A DNA stretch of 64,000 nucleotides from CADCTB01 sp964479465 (GTDB lineage Bacteria > Actinomycetota > Acidimicrobiia > Acidimicrobiales > AC-14), in the NCBI GenBank assembly GCA_964479465.1, contig CAYZMG010000002.1, positions 62,001-126,000 of the forward strand. Reading direction: 5' to 3'. Made by a program: the position numbers and the translations under genes. Position 1 is the stretch's first letter, and the number at the start of each line of letters is the position of its first letter. The notes beneath the pieces are model-generated. The model was not told where the DNA came from. It did not search any database and was given only the letters and a program-made list of their open reading frames with translations. Shown here piece by piece: positions 16,173 through 25,142 of the stretch.

Positions 16173-16613
16173 ATGCTCGTGGCGTCGCGCGCCATGGTGG
16201 GCATCGCGGCGCGGTCCCTGCCGGAAGGCGCCGATGTCACCCTCGTCCAGTTCCGAGCCCTGGTCCTGCTCGACCGGGACGGCGCGCTCAACGCCGGCAG
16301 GCTGGCGGAGCTACTCGCAGTGAGCCCCTCGACCGTGACCGGTCTGTGCGACAGGTTGATGGCGAAGGCGTTGGTCGCTCGCGAGACCCGGGCGACCAAC
16401 CGGCGCGAGGTGGTGGTCACGCTGGCGCCGGCGGGGAAGGATCTGGTCGATAGCGCGATCGCGATCCGCCGGAGGGAGATCGCGCGCATCCTGGCCAAGG
16501 TCGCTCCCGCCGACCTCGAGGGCATGGTGGAGGCCCTGAGCGCCTTCGCCGAGGCGGCCGAGGACACGCCGGCGCAGGTCTGGTCAACGGGATGGAATCA
16601 CCAGTCGAGTTGA
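16173..16613 (+). CDS. MarR-family transcriptional regulator
   Basis: A 146-residue MarR-type winged helix: TLVQFRALVLLDRDGALNAGRLAELLAVSPSTVTGLCDRL contains the helix-turn-helix, and RREVVVTLAPAGKDLV the wing. A helical dimerisation tail follows. The N-terminal helix of the family seems to begin before the ATG at 16173, because upstream in-frame codons (from about 16107, ATT) continue a plausible helix; the true start may be non-canonical. It lies 115 nt after the hybrid kinase. Ligand and targets are unknown. Confidence 0.85.
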   Translation: MLVASRAMVGIAARSLPEGADVTLVQFRALVLLDRDGALNAGRLAELLAVSPSTVTGLCDRLMAKALVARETRATNRREVVVTLAPAGKDLVDSAIAIRRREIARILAKVAPADLEGMVEALSAFAEAAEDTPAQVWSTGWNHQSS

Positions 16614-17028
16614 ATGCGGTAGAGCCGATTCGCACCGAGCGATCGGGAACTATCTCGGCGTCCTTCTCGGTCCCCGAAGGCCAGCCCGGCTACTACGTGA
16701 TCGGGGCCCCAGAAGAACGCGGCCGGCGGTGACGCGCGTGGAGAGCAGGAGGGTCATGATGCGGATGCGGTAGAGGGCCGGGCCGCAGCGTCGGCAGGCG
16801 CGCTGACACTGCCGGACCTTCGTCCGGCAGTGTCACGTCATTGCGCCCTGCCAGGAGGTGCGGTCCTCCCTCCGAAGAAGACGACTTAGGTGGGCAACGC
16901 AAGAAGCCTGCAGGAAGGAGGAGCGCTCTCGCATCGTACTGGCGCCATCTCTCGTTTCAAGAGAACGCGCGTCCCCTGTAACCCGATCGTCACCGACCTG
17001 ACGGCCACGGAACGCCTACGCATCCCCG
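16614..17028. other. intergenic region between MarR and cupin genes
   Basis: A 415-nt convergent spacer. I see no convincing coding sequence in it; its only clear element is the 14-bp perfect hairpin at 16804-16835. Confidence 0.6.
16804..16835. terminator. perfect 14-bp hairpin between convergent genes
   Basis: TGACACTGCCGGAC (16804-16817) and GTCCGGCAGTGTCA (16822-16835) pair perfectly around a CTTC loop. It lies between a rightward gene ending at 16613 and a leftward gene ending at 17029, so it can terminate both. There is no T-run on either side, as is common for hairpin terminators in high-GC actinobacteria. Confidence 0.65.
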
Positions 17029-17568
17029 TCAGCTCAGTGGCGCATTGGCGGCCTCGAAGTAGTGCTTGACGCGCTCGAAGTCGTAGTTGACCTCCTCCGC
17101 AGTGGTCTCGTCCCACTCGCTGCGTCCTGGACGGCGGGTGATGTCGCCGCCGTAGATGTGGATGGCCCCGGTGAACGCTTGCTGCGGATTGGTGACGGCG
17201 TGGATGGTGTCGTCGCCGAGGAGCGCGGCGTCGCCCGTTCGCAGCTCCCTGCCGCCGGAGGCGACGATTCCGGCACCCGACCGTCGATAGAAGGTGTTGT
17301 CCTCCTGCCCGCCGTAGAGCCCGATGGCGGCCCACATCAGGTGGTTGTGCGGGCGGAAGGCCATCCCGGGCGCCCAGACCACCTTCAGCACGCTCAGCTC
17401 AGTGGAGGTATACAGAGGCACGATCTCGGCCCGGGTGACCGACAGTGCTCGAGCCACGCGCTCCGGATGGCGGATCGCGCGCTCGAGAACCTCCTTGACG
17501 GCCAGGCGGGGCTGGGCCTCCCGCAGTGCAGTGGCGCAGTCGGACACGAACTCATCGATGTCGAACAT
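17029..17568 (-). CDS. cupin protein, cysteine-dioxygenase-like
   Basis: A 179-residue beta-barrel (cupin) protein resembling the predicted metal-dependent double-stranded beta-helix enzymes related to cysteine dioxygenase. The first metal motif is seen in AFRPHNHLMWAAIGLYGGQE and the second in DTIHAVTNPQQAFTGAIHIY; TFYRRSGAG and ELRTGDAALL lie between. The His residues of these motifs would bind a single iron or similar metal. Thiol dioxygenation is the likely chemistry, but the substrate is unproven. It is divergent from the BTAD regulator, which could control it. Confidence 0.75.
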   Translation of the reverse strand: MFDIDEFVSDCATALREAQPRLAVKEVLERAIRHPERVARALSVTRAEIVPLYTSTELSVLKVVWAPGMAFRPHNHLMWAAIGLYGGQEDNTFYRRSGAGIVASGGRELRTGDAALLGDDTIHAVTNPQQAFTGAIHIYGGDITRRPGRSEWDETTAEEVNYDFERVKHYFEAANAPLS

Positions 17569-17591
17569 TCTTTCCCTTTCCGGTGATCGCG

Positions 17592-17607
17592 CCGGGTTCG
17601 AACCCGG
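17592..17607. promoter_or_regulatory. 16-bp perfect palindrome CCGGGTTCGAACCCGG
   Basis: This palindrome lies in the 108-bp divergent spacer between the cupin gene and the BTAD regulator. It looks like a tRNA T-arm, but no tRNA body accompanies it on either strand. It is better taken as a possible operator shared by the two divergent genes; that role is inferred from position only. Confidence 0.35.
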
Positions 17608-17676
17608 GCGTACAGCGCCAGAATGGAGACGTTCGCTTTCAGGTCGCTTTCACGTCCCGCGTCGGAGAGGTGGGTG

Positions 17677-20547
17677 GTGGCTGAAGTAGCGGTGCTGGGG
17701 CCGGTAGTGGCCTTCGGGGACGGCGGCGAGCCGGTCGCCCTGCGCAGCCAAGTGCAACGGTTGCTGCTGGCGTTGCTCGCCTGCCGTCACGGTCGCGTGG
17801 TCACCGCAGACGCACTGGTGGAGGCGCTCTGGGGGGACGATCTCCCGGTCCAACCCTATGCCGCACTGCAGTCACAGATCTTCCGGCTTCGCCGCCGGCT
17901 CGGACCCATGGGCGCGTGGGTAAAGACCGACGGCCCCGGGTACCGGCTCGCCTGTGCCAGGGACGGGCTCGACGCATCCCGCTTCGAAGACCTCGTGGCA
18001 CTTGCCCGGGCGCAGCCGGCCGACCCGGTGGCCGCCCTCGCCGCACTCGACGAGGCTCTCGCGTTGTGGCGGGGCCCCGCCTATCTGGAAGTGGCGAACC
18101 ATGACGTAATCGGGCGGGAGGCGACGCGCATCGAGGATCTGCGGACAGAGGCGTGCGAGGAGCGGGCGGAGATCCTGATGGTCATCGGTCGAGCTGCCGA
18201 GGCGAGCCGCGAGATGGAGACCTTGTGCCACCTCCACCCGTTCAGGGAGCGCCCCGTCGACCTCCGGATGCGCGCTCTCGCTGCCGAGGGCCGCCATGCC
18301 GATGCTCTACGGGTGATGGCGGAGTTCCGGCGCCAGCTCGGCGAGGAACTGGGCTTGGAGCCCTCCCCCGAGCTGGGCGCCATCGAAGGTGAGATCCTCC
18401 GCCACCAGTCACCGCCTCGGCGGACCGTCGGGCTGCCGGGAAACTCCTTCGTCGGCCGGGATGAGGACGTCGAGGCCATCTCTGCACGGCTCGTGGCGGT
18501 GCGGCTGGTCACCCTGGTCGGTCCGGGCGGCGTGGGGAAGACCCGTCTGGCGCTGCATCTCGCGGCCAGGGTCGCCGACCGCTATCCCGACGGGGTCTGG
18601 GTCTGCGAGCTCGCCAAGGTCACCCGGCCGGACGCGGTCGACGGCGCCCTGGCCTCGCTCCTGCGGGTCGAGCCAAGGAGTGAGGGGAGTGCGGGCGAAC
18701 GGGTGGCCGACTTTCTCCGGACCAAGCGGCTCCTCCTGGTCCTCGACAACTGCGAACATCTGGCCGAGGCGGTGAACACCCTTGTGAGCGCGGTGCTGGC
18801 GGGCACGGCGGGAGTCGATGTGCTGGCCACGAGCCGCCGACGGCTCGGCGTCGAGGGCGAGCACCTCATTGCCGTCCACCCACTGCCGACCCTGACGGGC
18901 GGGCCGGCCGTGAGACTGTTCGCCGATCGGGCGGCGGCCGTGAGGCCCGGATTCGCGCTCTGGGACGGCAACATCGCAGCCGTGACCGAGTTGTGCCGCC
19001 GCCTCGACGGGCTTCCACTCGCCATCGAGTTGGCGGCTGCCCGCAGCGTGGCGCGCTCCCCGATCGAGATCCTTGCCGAGGTTACCGAACGGATGGACGG
19101 GCTCCATGACCGGCGCCGGTCGGTCGGGCGCCACCGCTCCATCGACGCAGCGGTGGAGTGGTCCTACAACCTCCTCGATGCCGGAGAGCAGGCGGTCTTC
19201 CGCCGGCTGGCCGTGTTCACGGGGGGTTGCACGGCTGAGTCGGCGGCCGCCGTCGCCGCCGGCGACGGCGACGTGGTCGACGCCCTTACCGCCCTGGTCG
19301 AGCACTCGCTGATTCAGGCTCGCGAGGCGTCCGGTCGCACCCGCTATGCACTGCTCGAACCCGTCCGCGAGTTCGCCGAAGCTCGCCTCGGCGAGGAGGG
19401 CATCCTCGATGACGTTCGCGCTCGGCACGCGACATGGGCGGCTCAGTGGGTGCGGATGGCGGACGAGGGCCTGCGGGGGCCGGACGAGGTGCGCTGGGCG
19501 AGCGCTATCGATGACGAGATCGCCAACCTCAGGGCGGCTCACCGCTGGAGTCTGGAAGCCGGCGACGAGGCGGCCGTGCACATCGCCGGAGCCCTGTTCT
19601 GGTGTGCGAGCTGGTACGGGCCGGCGGAGGTCTTCGCCTGGGCTGACCAGGCGGTCGAACGGTTCGGCGGATCAGGACACCGTGGACTGTCGGGCGCCTG
19701 CGCAACGTCGGCTCTCGGCGCTTGGCGGCGAGGGGAGCCGATGCGGGCCCGTGCGCTCGCCCAGCGCGCCATCGACCTCGCTCCTCCAGACCAGCCCGCC
19801 CTCGCCCGGTTCGCATGGGAGGCCCTCGGCAGCACCGAGCTGCTGGCGGCGAACTACGAGCAAGCGCTTGCCTGTCTCGACCGGTCGATCGAGCTGGCCA
19901 AACAGGTCGGTGACAGATGTCACGAGGCCCGCGAGCGGGCGGCGCGCGCGCTGGTGTTCGGATACCAGGGGCTGCCCGCGAGAGCTCGTGGCGAGCTCGA
20001 GGCGGCGAACGCGCTGCTCGCCGTCCGGGAGAACCCGACCGTCAGGGCATTCTGCGACTACGTCGCCGGCGAGGTCATGCTCGACCACGCCCCCCGGGAG
20101 GCGCTCCCCGCTCTCCGGCGCGCACATGGCGCGGCCCGGGACATCGGGAACCGGTTCCTGTCGGCCATCGCCGGCCTGTCCTCGGTGTCATGCGCGGCAC
20201 GGCTCGGGCATGCCGCTGACGTGGTCGGCGATTTCGGCGAACTCATCGATCACTTCCACCGGACCGGATCGTGGGCCCAGCAGTGGACCACGATCCGAAC
20301 GCTCGTCGAGATGCTGGCGCGCCTGGATCGCGACGAGCCGGCCGCCGTCCTCTACGGCGCACTGGCGGCCAGCGGGACCGCGCCTCCGGTCGTCGGGGCG
20401 GATGTCGCGCGCATGGCCGACGCGGTGGCAGTGCTGCGGTCTCGCCTGGGCGACGACCGGTTCGCCGCACTGCGGGGCCGGGGTGCCCGAATGGGCGACG
20501 ATGAAGTGATCGCCTACGCTCTCCGGCACGCCGGGCAGGGCCGCTAG
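17677..20547 (+). CDS. AfsR/SARP-like regulator: winged helix + BTAD + NTPase + TPR
   Basis: About 956 residues. Order: OmpR-type winged helix (~1-85, with ADALVEALWGDD and LQSQIFRLRRRLG), bacterial transcriptional activator domain BTAD (~90-235, ending GEELGLEPSPELGAIEGEIL), an NB-ARC/STAND ATPase with Walker A GPGGVGKTRL and Walker B LLLVLDNCEHL (~260-550), and a long helical repeat region to the end. These proteins activate neighbouring or secondary-metabolism genes after nucleotide-dependent oligomerisation. GTG at 17677 (or 17674) is favoured, as GGAGAGG lies 6 nt upstream; an ATG at 17623 would add a non-conserved leader. Its stop overlaps the convergent STAS gene in a shared CTAG. Confidence 0.88.
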   Translation: MAEVAVLGPVVAFGDGGEPVALRSQVQRLLLALLACRHGRVVTADALVEALWGDDLPVQPYAALQSQIFRLRRRLGPMGAWVKTDGPGYRLACARDGLDASRFEDLVALARAQPADPVAALAALDEALALWRGPAYLEVANHDVIGREATRIEDLRTEACEERAEILMVIGRAAEASREMETLCHLHPFRERPVDLRMRALAAEGRHADALRVMAEFRRQLGEELGLEPSPELGAIEGEILRHQSPPRRTVGLPGNSFVGRDEDVEAISARLVAVRLVTLVGPGGVGKTRLALHLAARVADRYPDGVWVCELAKVTRPDAVDGALASLLRVEPRSEGSAGERVADFLRTKRLLLVLDNCEHLAEAVNTLVSAVLAGTAGVDVLATSRRRLGVEGEHLIAVHPLPTLTGGPAVRLFADRAAAVRPGFALWDGNIAAVTELCRRLDGLPLAIELAAARSVARSPIEILAEVTERMDGLHDRRRSVGRHRSIDAAVEWSYNLLDAGEQAVFRRLAVFTGGCTAESAAAVAAGDGDVVDALTALVEHSLIQAREASGRTRYALLEPVREFAEARLGEEGILDDVRARHATWAAQWVRMADEGLRGPDEVRWASAIDDEIANLRAAHRWSLEAGDEAAVHIAGALFWCASWYGPAEVFAWADQAVERFGGSGHRGLSGACATSALGAWRRGEPMRARALAQRAIDLAPPDQPALARFAWEALGSTELLAANYEQALACLDRSIELAKQVGDRCHEARERAARALVFGYQGLPARARGELEAANALLAVRENPTVRAFCDYVAGEVMLDHAPREALPALRRAHGAARDIGNRFLSAIAGLSSVSCAARLGHAADVVGDFGELIDHFHRTGSWAQQWTTIRTLVEMLARLDRDEPAAVLYGALAASGTAPPVVGADVARMADAVAVLRSRLGDDRFAALRGRGARMGDDEVIAYALRHAGQGR

Positions 20548-20918
20548 ACAGGGACCGAGGCATCTGCGATGACCTGCCGTGCCTCCTCCGGCGACTTGGT
20601 GATCGCCACGATGCGGTCCAGCCCGGTCATCAGCAGCAGGCGAAGGACGCCGGGATGCGTGCAACAGAGGGCCACGTCTCCGCCGGCCTCCCGCAGGCGT
20701 CGTATCCCGCCCATGAGGGCTCCGAGGCCTGCGGAGTCCACGAACGGCACGTCACGGATGTCGATGATGGTCGCCGGCCGACCAAGCACGGCAGTGATCC
20801 CTGCTCGCAGCTCGGTGGCGGTGAAGGAGTCGAGCTCACCGACGACGCTGATCACGGCCTCGTCGGCCTCGTCGACCACCAGCAGGCTGAACTTGGTCTC
20901 GTTCTGACGCGTTGTCAT
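20544..20918 (-). CDS. STAS-domain anti-sigma factor antagonist
   Basis: A 124-residue SpoIIAA/RsbV-like STAS protein. The phosphorylatable serine is in the conserved DVPFVDSAGLGALMGGIRRL segment, preceded by ISVVGELDSFTATELRAGI. In partner-switching systems the dephosphorylated form binds an anti-sigma kinase and frees a sigma factor. No anti-sigma kinase or sigma gene is adjacent. The start at ATG 20918 fits the family; a longer GTG-type extension would be Pro/Ser-rich. It overlaps the BTAD gene tail-to-tail by 4 nt. Confidence 0.88.
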   Translation of the reverse strand: MTTRQNETKFSLLVVDEADEAVISVVGELDSFTATELRAGITAVLGRPATIIDIRDVPFVDSAGLGALMGGIRRLREAGGDVALCCTHPGVLRLLLMTGLDRIVAITKSPEEARQVIADASVPV

Positions 20919-21230
20919 CCGACCAGTATCGGGAGAGGAACCTGCGACTGGCTCCTGATCAGGTTGCGATTCGGTGACGGTTGCCGGCGCCGGAAGGCTG
21001 CCGGCCATCGATCGTCATCCGATCGCGACCTGGTCGTCTCATGCCGCACACTCTCGGCCGGGATGCTGCTGGTAGCACACAGAAGGGGCATTTCGATGGC
21101 ACCCAGCGTCAACCGGACCGCTCTCGGTCTCGCCGGCCCCTCTGCCAATGGGGTGCACGCGCCCCCCGACCGATCCTGGCGAACACCAGTGGTGCGGCCG
21201 CAGACTGCGGTGAGGGGCCAGAATGGCCAT
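20919..21230. other. divergent intergenic region before the MtrB-like kinase
   Basis: 312 nt between the leftward STAS gene and the rightward kinase. It should hold both promoters. I see no convincing ORF, RNA gene or long repeat in it. Confidence 0.5.
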
Positions 21231-22616
21231 GTGAGCGGCCGGTCCCGGTTCTGGAGCGGCCTGCGGGTGCGGGCGGCAGTCGGGTTCGGCGTCACGGGTC
21301 TCATCGTCGCCGTGGCCGGCGCCAGCCTCACCTACGCGCTCGCCCGCGGTTATCTGGTCGCGCAGCGGGAGGACACTGCCATCCGCCAGGCGTACGTCAA
21401 CGCTCGCCTGGCCCGGAACATCCTGCGGGCCGAGGCGCCCGATGTGCGCGCCTTCCTCGCGTCCCTCGGGGGAGGCACGGCATCCGACAGCGTCCTGCGC
21501 TACCGAGGCGAGTCATTCGCCACGTCCCTGACCATCGGCCCTGAGGAGATTCCTCGTGATCTGCAGCGGGTCGTGGGCGAGGGCCATGCCGGCCACCAGC
21601 GCTACCGGGACGCCGGCGGGAGTCTGCACCTGGCCGTCGGTGTCCGACTGGCTGCGGTCGAGGCGGACTACTACGAGTTGTTCTCCCTGGCGGAGCTGGA
21701 GGACACCATCGAGCTCCTGGCCCGGTCCCTGGCCAGCGGCGTCGCAGGAGCGGCGGCGGTCGCGGCCATGGTCGGCTGGGCGGCTGCCAACCGGCTTGTC
21801 CGTCCGTTGCGGCCCGTGGCTGACGCTGCTGAGCGGATCGCCGGCGGGGCCCTGGACACTCGCCTCGGCGAGCCCTCCGACCCGGATCTGCGCCGGCTGA
21901 CTGAGGCGTTCAACCAGATGGCGGCCGCCCTCGAGTCCCGCATCGAACGAGAAACCCGGTTCGCGGCCGACGTGAGCCACGAGCTGCGGACACCCCTGGC
22001 TGCGGTCTCCGCCGCCGTCGAGATCATCCAGCGCCGGCGGGACCAGCTCCCTCCGCAGGTCACGGAGGCCTTCACCGTCCTCGCCGCCAAGGTGAGCCTG
22101 TTCCAGCGGATGGTGCTCGACCTGCTGGAGATCTCACGTCTGGACGGCGGGACGGCCGTGGTGAGTGACGACATCATCGACCTGCGGCATCTCCTCGACC
22201 GCCTCGTCGACCAACACGCGGCCCCGGGCACGCCCATCGATGTCGACGCCGACGCACCCACTCACATCCGCGGGGATCGCCGTCGCCTCGCGCAGGCTGT
22301 CGCCAACATTCTCGACAATGCCACCCGGTACGCCGGCGGCGCCACCAGGGTCAGGGTCACGGTGCCCAGTCAGGGATGGATCCGTCTCGAGATCGAGGAC
22401 AGCGGCCCCGGCATCGGGGAAGAGGAGCGGGACGCGATCTTCGGACGGTTTGCGCGCGGGGTCTCCGGGGTCGAGGCCGGGTCGGACAGCGGAACCGGCT
22501 TGGGACTGGCCCTGACCGCGGAACACATCCGCCTCCATGGCGGGCGGGTCTGGGTCGATGACGCCCCGGACGGTGGGGCACGGTTCCTGGTCGACATCCC
22601 GACGGGCCTTCCATGA
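21231..22616 (+). CDS. sensor histidine kinase, MtrB-like
   Basis: A 461-residue membrane kinase. TM1 is at ~12-35 (VTGLIVAVAGASLTYALA), then an extracytoplasmic domain (~36-165), TM2 (~170-190), HAMP (NRLVRPLRPVADAAERIAGG), HisKA with His in FAADVSHELRTPLAAVSAAV, and HATPase with NILDNATRYAGG, IEDSGPGIG and GTGLGLAL. The N-terminal layout resembles MtrB of the MtrAB system. The GTG at 21231 is chosen because the TM1 region follows directly. The stop overlaps the GerMN lipoprotein start (ATGA), and the response regulator follows, giving kinase-lipoprotein-regulator order. Confidence 0.9.
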   Translation: MSGRSRFWSGLRVRAAVGFGVTGLIVAVAGASLTYALARGYLVAQREDTAIRQAYVNARLARNILRAEAPDVRAFLASLGGGTASDSVLRYRGESFATSLTIGPEEIPRDLQRVVGEGHAGHQRYRDAGGSLHLAVGVRLAAVEADYYELFSLAELEDTIELLARSLASGVAGAAAVAAMVGWAAANRLVRPLRPVADAAERIAGGALDTRLGEPSDPDLRRLTEAFNQMAAALESRIERETRFAADVSHELRTPLAAVSAAVEIIQRRRDQLPPQVTEAFTVLAAKVSLFQRMVLDLLEISRLDGGTAVVSDDIIDLRHLLDRLVDQHAAPGTPIDVDADAPTHIRGDRRRLAQAVANILDNATRYAGGATRVRVTVPSQGWIRLEIEDSGPGIGEEERDAIFGRFARGVSGVEAGSDSGTGLGLALTAEHIRLHGGRVWVDDAPDGGARFLVDIPTGLP

Positions 22617-23182
22617 GACGCGTGACGATCTCGGTGATGGGCGCGCTCGCCGTTCTCGCCGCCGGGTGCGCGGTGCCCGCACAGGACGACGCGCGAAGAG
22701 TCAGGGACGAGGCGGTTCCGTTCGCGCTGCTGGATCCGCAGGCACCGCCTATCGTCCCTCCGGCATCCGGTCTGAGCTCGGAACCCGCCGCCCTGTGCTT
22801 CGTGCGTGACGGCCGCCTCGTGGTCGTGAGCCACGAGATCGGCGCACCCGCCGATCTCCAAGCCGCGCTGGACGCGCTGGCCTCACCGCCTGCGAGTGCC
22901 GGCCCCCTCATCCGCACGGCGCTGACCGAGCCTTCGGTCGTCGGTGACGTGCGTCTTCTCGGTGGGATCGCCCGGGTCGATCTCTTGCCCGAGATCTCAG
23001 CTCTGCCGGCCGACGAGCAGCTTCTGGCCGTCGCCCAGATCGTCTGCACCCTCACTGGCAGAGCCGGCGTCGGCCAGGTGTCCTTCACGCTTCAGGGTGC
23101 ACGGCTGGCGGTCCCCAAGGGCGACGGCTCGCTGGTCAACTCGCCCGTGGCCCGAGACGACTACGCCGGCCTGATGTCGTGA
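22613..23182 (+). CDS. GerMN-domain lipoprotein between kinase and regulator
   Basis: A 189-residue secreted lipoprotein with lipobox LAAGC at about residues 15-19. The rest resembles the GerMN (sporulation/spore germination GerM) domain: a strand-rich region with FVRDGRLVVVSHEIG, DLQAALDALASPP, VVGDVRLLGGIARVDL and ALPADEQLLAVAQIVCTLT. GerMN also occurs in LpqB, the lipoprotein encoded beside mtrAB in mycobacteria, which acts on the kinase MtrB. This protein is shorter than LpqB and lacks its propeller. Overlap with the kinase gene by 4 nt supports a joint function, probably modulating the sensor. Confidence 0.85.
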   Translation: MRRVTISVMGALAVLAAGCAVPAQDDARRVRDEAVPFALLDPQAPPIVPPASGLSSEPAALCFVRDGRLVVVSHEIGAPADLQAALDALASPPASAGPLIRTALTEPSVVGDVRLLGGIARVDLLPEISALPADEQLLAVAQIVCTLTGRAGVGQVSFTLQGARLAVPKGDGSLVNSPVARDDYAGLMS

Positions 23183-23224
23183 ACCTCGCACCGACAGTGG
23201 CCGGCGATGGGTGACAATGGACAG

Positions 23225-23908
23225 ATGCCGGCACGCATCCTTCTCGTGGAGGACGACGAGAGCATTCGGAGCCAGACGGCGGTGCTCCTCGAGGACGAGG
23301 GCTACGAAGTCGACCAGGCGGCCAGCAGCGGCGAGGCGATCACCCGGTTCGAGCGGCGCGAGGCCGACTGCGTGCTCCTCGACGTGATGCTGCCGGACGG
23401 GAACGGCTTCGACACCTGCCGGGCGCTGCGGAGCCGCAGCAAGGTCCCCATCATCATGGTGACGGCACGGACCGACACCTACGACGTCGTCGCAGGCCTC
23501 GAGGCCGGAGCGGACGACTACGTCACCAAGCCGTTCGAGATGAAGGAACTGGCCGCCCGGATCCGGGCCATGTTGCGCAGGTCCCGTGACCACGACGCCG
23601 GCCCGTGGCGCATCGCGCTTGGCGGCAGGGTCGAGATCGTCCCCGACGAAGGTGTCGTGCGTTGTGACGGCGAGGAGGTCCATCTCACCAGCACCGAGTT
23701 CCGCCTTCTTTGTGAGCTGGCTGGGACGCCCGGACGGCTGTTCTCCCGCGAGGCGCTCCTCGAGTCGGTCTGGGGCTACGAGTACGTCGGCGACACCAAG
23801 CTCGTCGACGCCCACGTCCATCGGCTGCGATCCAAGATCGAGCTGGACCCGTCCGATCCGAAGCATGTCGTCACCGTCCGGGGACTGGGTTACAAGGTTC
23901 TGGCCTGA
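23225..23908 (+). CDS. OmpR/PhoB-type response regulator, MtrA-like
   Basis: A 227-residue regulator: receiver domain (1-115) with the acidic pocket in VEDDE, phospho-accepting Asp in VLLDVMLPDGNGFD and Lys in DDYVTKPFE; winged-helix output (~130-227) ending VVTVRGLGYKVLA. The ATG at 23225 is preferred since the family begins MPARILLVEDD; a start 18 nt earlier is possible. It is the third gene of the kinase/GerMN lipoprotein/regulator unit, 42 nt after the lipoprotein stop. Confidence 0.93.
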   Translation: MPARILLVEDDESIRSQTAVLLEDEGYEVDQAASSGEAITRFERREADCVLLDVMLPDGNGFDTCRALRSRSKVPIIMVTARTDTYDVVAGLEAGADDYVTKPFEMKELAARIRAMLRRSRDHDAGPWRIALGGRVEIVPDEGVVRCDGEEVHLTSTEFRLLCELAGTPGRLFSREALLESVWGYEYVGDTKLVDAHVHRLRSKIELDPSDPKHVVTVRGLGYKVLA

Positions 23909-23921
23909 GCCCGTTCCGAAC

Positions 23922-25142
23922 TCAACGCCGTCCCCGCACCAGACCGCGGACAGCCAGGAGAAGGCCGCTGCCCGCGATCACCGCCAGCGTGCGCATGCCC
24001 CACGACGAGTCGAACTCGACGGCGGTGGCAAGGCCGGCGCCGGCCACCCAGCACAGCTGGAAGATGGTCTCGTAGCGAGCGAAGGTACGGCCTCGGACGG
24101 GGGCCGGGGCGTCCCCCTGGAGCAAGCTGTCGAAGGCGAGACGACCGGCGCCGGCGGCCGCGCCGACAACTCCGGCCACCACGGCGGCCGTCCTGAGATC
24201 GAACGAACCTGCCGCCCACAGCGCCGTCCCTATGATGGCCGCCAGGCTCCCCAGGAGCAGGACGGACTCCCGCACGACCCGTCGAAGGACCGGCGCCAGG
24301 AGCGATCCGGCGAATCCGCCCAAGCCGGCGGCGCCGATGACGATGGCGAAGCCTCTTCCCTGCTCGCCTTGGCCGCGCAGGAGAAAGGCCATCAGGAAGG
24401 TGAGGAAGCCCACCGCGGCGCGGCTGGCCGCCATCGCCACCCCGCCAGCGACAAGGCGCGAGCTGAGCAGTGAGCGGTAGTCGGTGGAACGGGAACGATT
24501 CGTGTCGAAAGTACCGCCCCGAGGGAGGCGGGCGGCCGGTATCAGGCCGCAGCCGAAAACGGTTGCCGCGCCCCACAGCGCGAGATCGGGTCCCCAGGCT
24601 GCGTTCGCCCCGGCGGCAATGCCGGCCCCGAGCGCCCCGCCGGCGACTGACAGGAGGGCTAGCCATGTGTTGCCCCACATGGGCTGCTTACCCGGTGGGA
24701 GGGCGTCGGGCACCAGTGCGCTCCGGCTCACGCCGTGCACCCGCGACAGGACGAGGAGTCCGAACGCCAAGGGGTAGAGACTGAGCCGGTCGGTCCGGGT
24801 TGAGAGCAGTACGGCAAGAGCGACCCGTCCGCCGGCGGCGATGAGGATCGCGGCCCGATATCCGCCGGACCGGCGATCGAGCCACGGCCCCACCACCGGT
24901 GACAACACGGCGAAGGGCGCCATGGTCAGGGCCAGGTACAGGGCTACCTTGTCGCGAGCCTCGCCCAGGGGTACGGCGAAGAAGAGGGTATTGGCCAGAG
25001 CCACGGCCACCATGCCGTCCCCGACCGCATGCGCAACCTGCGCCTCAGCCAGCCGCCGGAAGGGGAGCCAGGAAGGCGGCGAATGGGTCACGGCCTGCAG
25101 TCTCTGTTCACGGGCGGCGGGGCGCACCCTGTTTTGTTTCAC
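23922..25142 (-). CDS. MFS transporter
   Basis: A 406-residue major facilitator protein with about twelve hydrophobic segments and a cytoplasmic DRRSG-type loop after TM2 (VVGPWLDRRSGGYRAAILIA). A polar central loop (residues ~215-240, LPRGGTFDTNRSRSTDYRS) separates the halves. The substrate is unknown; the overall pattern is of drug-export-like permeases. It is convergent with the response regulator (13 nt between stops) and divergent from the solute-binding lipoprotein gene. Confidence 0.85.
   Translation of the reverse strand: MKQNRVRPAAREQRLQAVTHSPPSWLPFRRLAEAQVAHAVGDGMVAVALANTLFFAVPLGEARDKVALYLALTMAPFAVLSPVVGPWLDRRSGGYRAAILIAAGGRVALAVLLSTRTDRLSLYPLAFGLLVLSRVHGVSRSALVPDALPPGKQPMWGNTWLALLSVAGGALGAGIAAGANAAWGPDLALWGAATVFGCGLIPAARLPRGGTFDTNRSRSTDYRSLLSSRLVAGGVAMAASRAAVGFLTFLMAFLLRGQGEQGRGFAIVIGAAGLGGFAGSLLAPVLRRVVRESVLLLGSLAAIIGTALWAAGSFDLRTAAVVAGVVGAAAGAGRLAFDSLLQGDAPAPVRGRTFARYETIFQLCWVAGAGLATAVEFDSSWGMRTLAVIAGSGLLLAVRGLVRGRR

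Noticed and set aside
16693..16902. 69-codon leftward ORF in the MarR/cupin spacer
   Set aside because: It runs through the perfect hairpin and has no ribosome site or recognisable sequence.
17585..17612. Apparent tRNA T-arm in the cupin/BTAD spacer
   Set aside because: The palindrome GGGTTCGAACCC is there, but neither strand supplies an acceptor stem, D arm or anticodon arm around it.
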